In this document: piece after piece, positions 38,283 to 38,725 of the stretch
Layout: each line of letters starts with the position of its first letter
How positions within the stretch are numbered: the first letter of the stretch is position 1
NCBI GenBank assembly: GCA_029259545.1
Contig: JAPHEE010000011.1
Location: forward strand, 16,039 to 54,763
DNA length: 38,725 nucleotides
Source of the DNA: Candidatus Alkanophaga volatiphilum
GTDB lineage: Archaea; Halobacteriota; Syntropharchaeia; Alkanophagales; B39-G2
Direction of reading: 5' to 3'
Position numbers and translations under genes: made by a program
Notes under the pieces: generated by a model
Told to the model about the DNA's origin: nothing
Seen by the model: the letters and a program-made list of their open reading frames with translations, nothing else
Databases searched by the model: none

Positions 38283-38725
38283 ATGAGAATAGGTTTTTCG
38301 TCTGGGAATATCCGCCACGGGCGGCTTGGGGACGTATGCAGAAAACGTCTGTCCGAGGTTTGTAGAGCGGGGGCGTGACGTCTCGCTGTTTACGATGAAC
38401 GACGGGAGCCTCAAGACGAGGGAGGTCATGAGGGGTGTGGAAGTTCACAGACCTTTTATAGATGCTTCTGAAATCTTACCACTCTTCGTCACAGAGGACT
38501 TGAGGAAATGGGGTGGGCAGATAAAATTCTTCAACGATGTCCTCATCTACAACTTTCTGAGCGCTACGAAGTTCGTGAACGACCTCATAAAGAAAGAGGG
38601 CTATAAATTTGACATAATAAGTGCACACGATTGGCTGAGCGCGATCGCAGGCATCGCCTCGAAGAACAGGTTTACCTTTTGTTTTTCACGTACACTCCAC
38701 GGAATGGGGCAGGGCGCTTGACGAA
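38283..38725 (+). pseudogene. Glycosyltransferase family 4/glycogen synthase-like gene, 5' part, frameshifted and cut by window end
   Basis: Starts at the ATG at 38283 (MRIGF) and would read WEYPPR and then GGLGTYAENVCPRFVERG, followed by SLFTMND, VEVHRPFIDASEILP and DIISAHDWLSAIAGIASKN. Near the end FHVHSTEWGRALDE appears in another frame. This is the N-terminal GT-B domain of archaeal GT4/GT5 enzymes with their HDW and H-S-TEWGR motifs. Reading it needs at least three frame changes: near the T-run at 38294-38298, near 38318-38326 and near 38672-38686. All sit by short homopolymers, so sequencing error or genuine decay are both possible. The 3' end is outside the window. Confidence 0.7.

Noticed and set aside
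1-38725. CRISPR array or cas genes
   Set aside because: No regularly spaced direct repeats and no Cas-like protein were found. The only RNA-guided nuclease genes are TnpB.

Overview
This is archaeal DNA from an anaerobic, probably thermophilic euryarchaeon that carries a methyl/alkyl-coenzyme M reductase. The archaeal evidence is aIF2-gamma, a Brix-domain ribosome-biogenesis protein, TrmY, archaeal phosphopantothenate synthetase, a geranylgeranyl reductase-type lipid enzyme, tRNA genes without an encoded CCA, and A-box promoters. Thermophily is inferred from a di-myo-inositol-phosphate locus (IPCT/DIPPS fusion plus inositol-1-phosphate synthase). The Mcr-like proteins are divergent at residues that line the active site of methanogen MCR, so an alkane-oxidising lineage (Syntrophoarchaeum/Alkanophaga-like or a relative) is more likely than a classical methanogen. 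I cannot name the taxon from sequence reading alone.

Layout. 1-2.1 kb (minus strand): a PUA protein, phosphopantothenate synthetase, tRNA-Gly(GCC) and a Brix protein, all housekeeping. 2.1-2.9 kb: a small secreted protein whose leader lies in an IS605-type mini-element. 3.0-6.85 kb (minus): a compact mcrB-mcrA-mcrG operon without mcrC or mcrD. 6.9-9.1 kb: lipid reductase with its ferredoxin, tRNA-Phe, and a RecA/KaiC-like protein with a broken Walker A. 9.25-10.4 kb: an intact TnpB nuclease gene. 10.4-11.85 kb (minus): trpF, an unassigned PUA-like protein and a MazG-like protein. 11.9-13.7 kb: a radical SAM gene split by a decayed TnpB element. 13.7-14.9 kb: rlmH and coaE. 15.0-15.2 kb: another mini-element. 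15.3-16.6 kb: a GntP transporter pseudogene.

16.7-18.1 kb (minus): an MtrA-like corrinoid domain fused to a winged helix, followed by two small thioredoxin-like proteins. 18.3-19.8 kb: a beta-helix/PKD surface protein. 20.0-21.3 kb: a CooC-like nickel ATPase and TrmO. 21.4-21.6 kb: a mini-element. 21.7-23.5 kb: membrane proteins (COG2426-like, MotA/TolQ/ExbB, DUF2149). 23.6-27.8 kb: a five-gene operon in the order of bacterial bcrCBAD plus ferredoxin, encoding a class I benzoyl-CoA reductase / 2-hydroxyacyl-CoA dehydratase-like complex. 27.85-29.2 kb (minus): ilvE and yjbQ. 29.3-31.5 kb: aIF2-gamma and a radical SAM protein. 31.56-31.95 kb: composite mini-elements. 31.9-35 kb (minus): the DIP locus with a MaoC pseudogene inside it. 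35-36.7 kb: ADP-ribosylglycohydrolase and a radical SAM activase. 36.7-38.1 kb (minus): KsgA and TrmY. 38.3 kb to the end: a frameshifted partial glycosyltransferase.

How the genes fit together (inference): the Mcr-like enzyme would activate an alkane, or act on methyl-CoM. The BCR-like complex plus ferredoxin would carry out an ATP-driven low-potential reduction or dehydration of a CoA thioester. CooC would support nickel enzymes such as CODH. The MtrA-HTH protein could couple C1/corrinoid status to transcription. The window also carries many IS200/IS605-derived remnants: at least four TnpB-less mini-elements with promoter-like and omega-RNA-like segments, and several pseudogenes.
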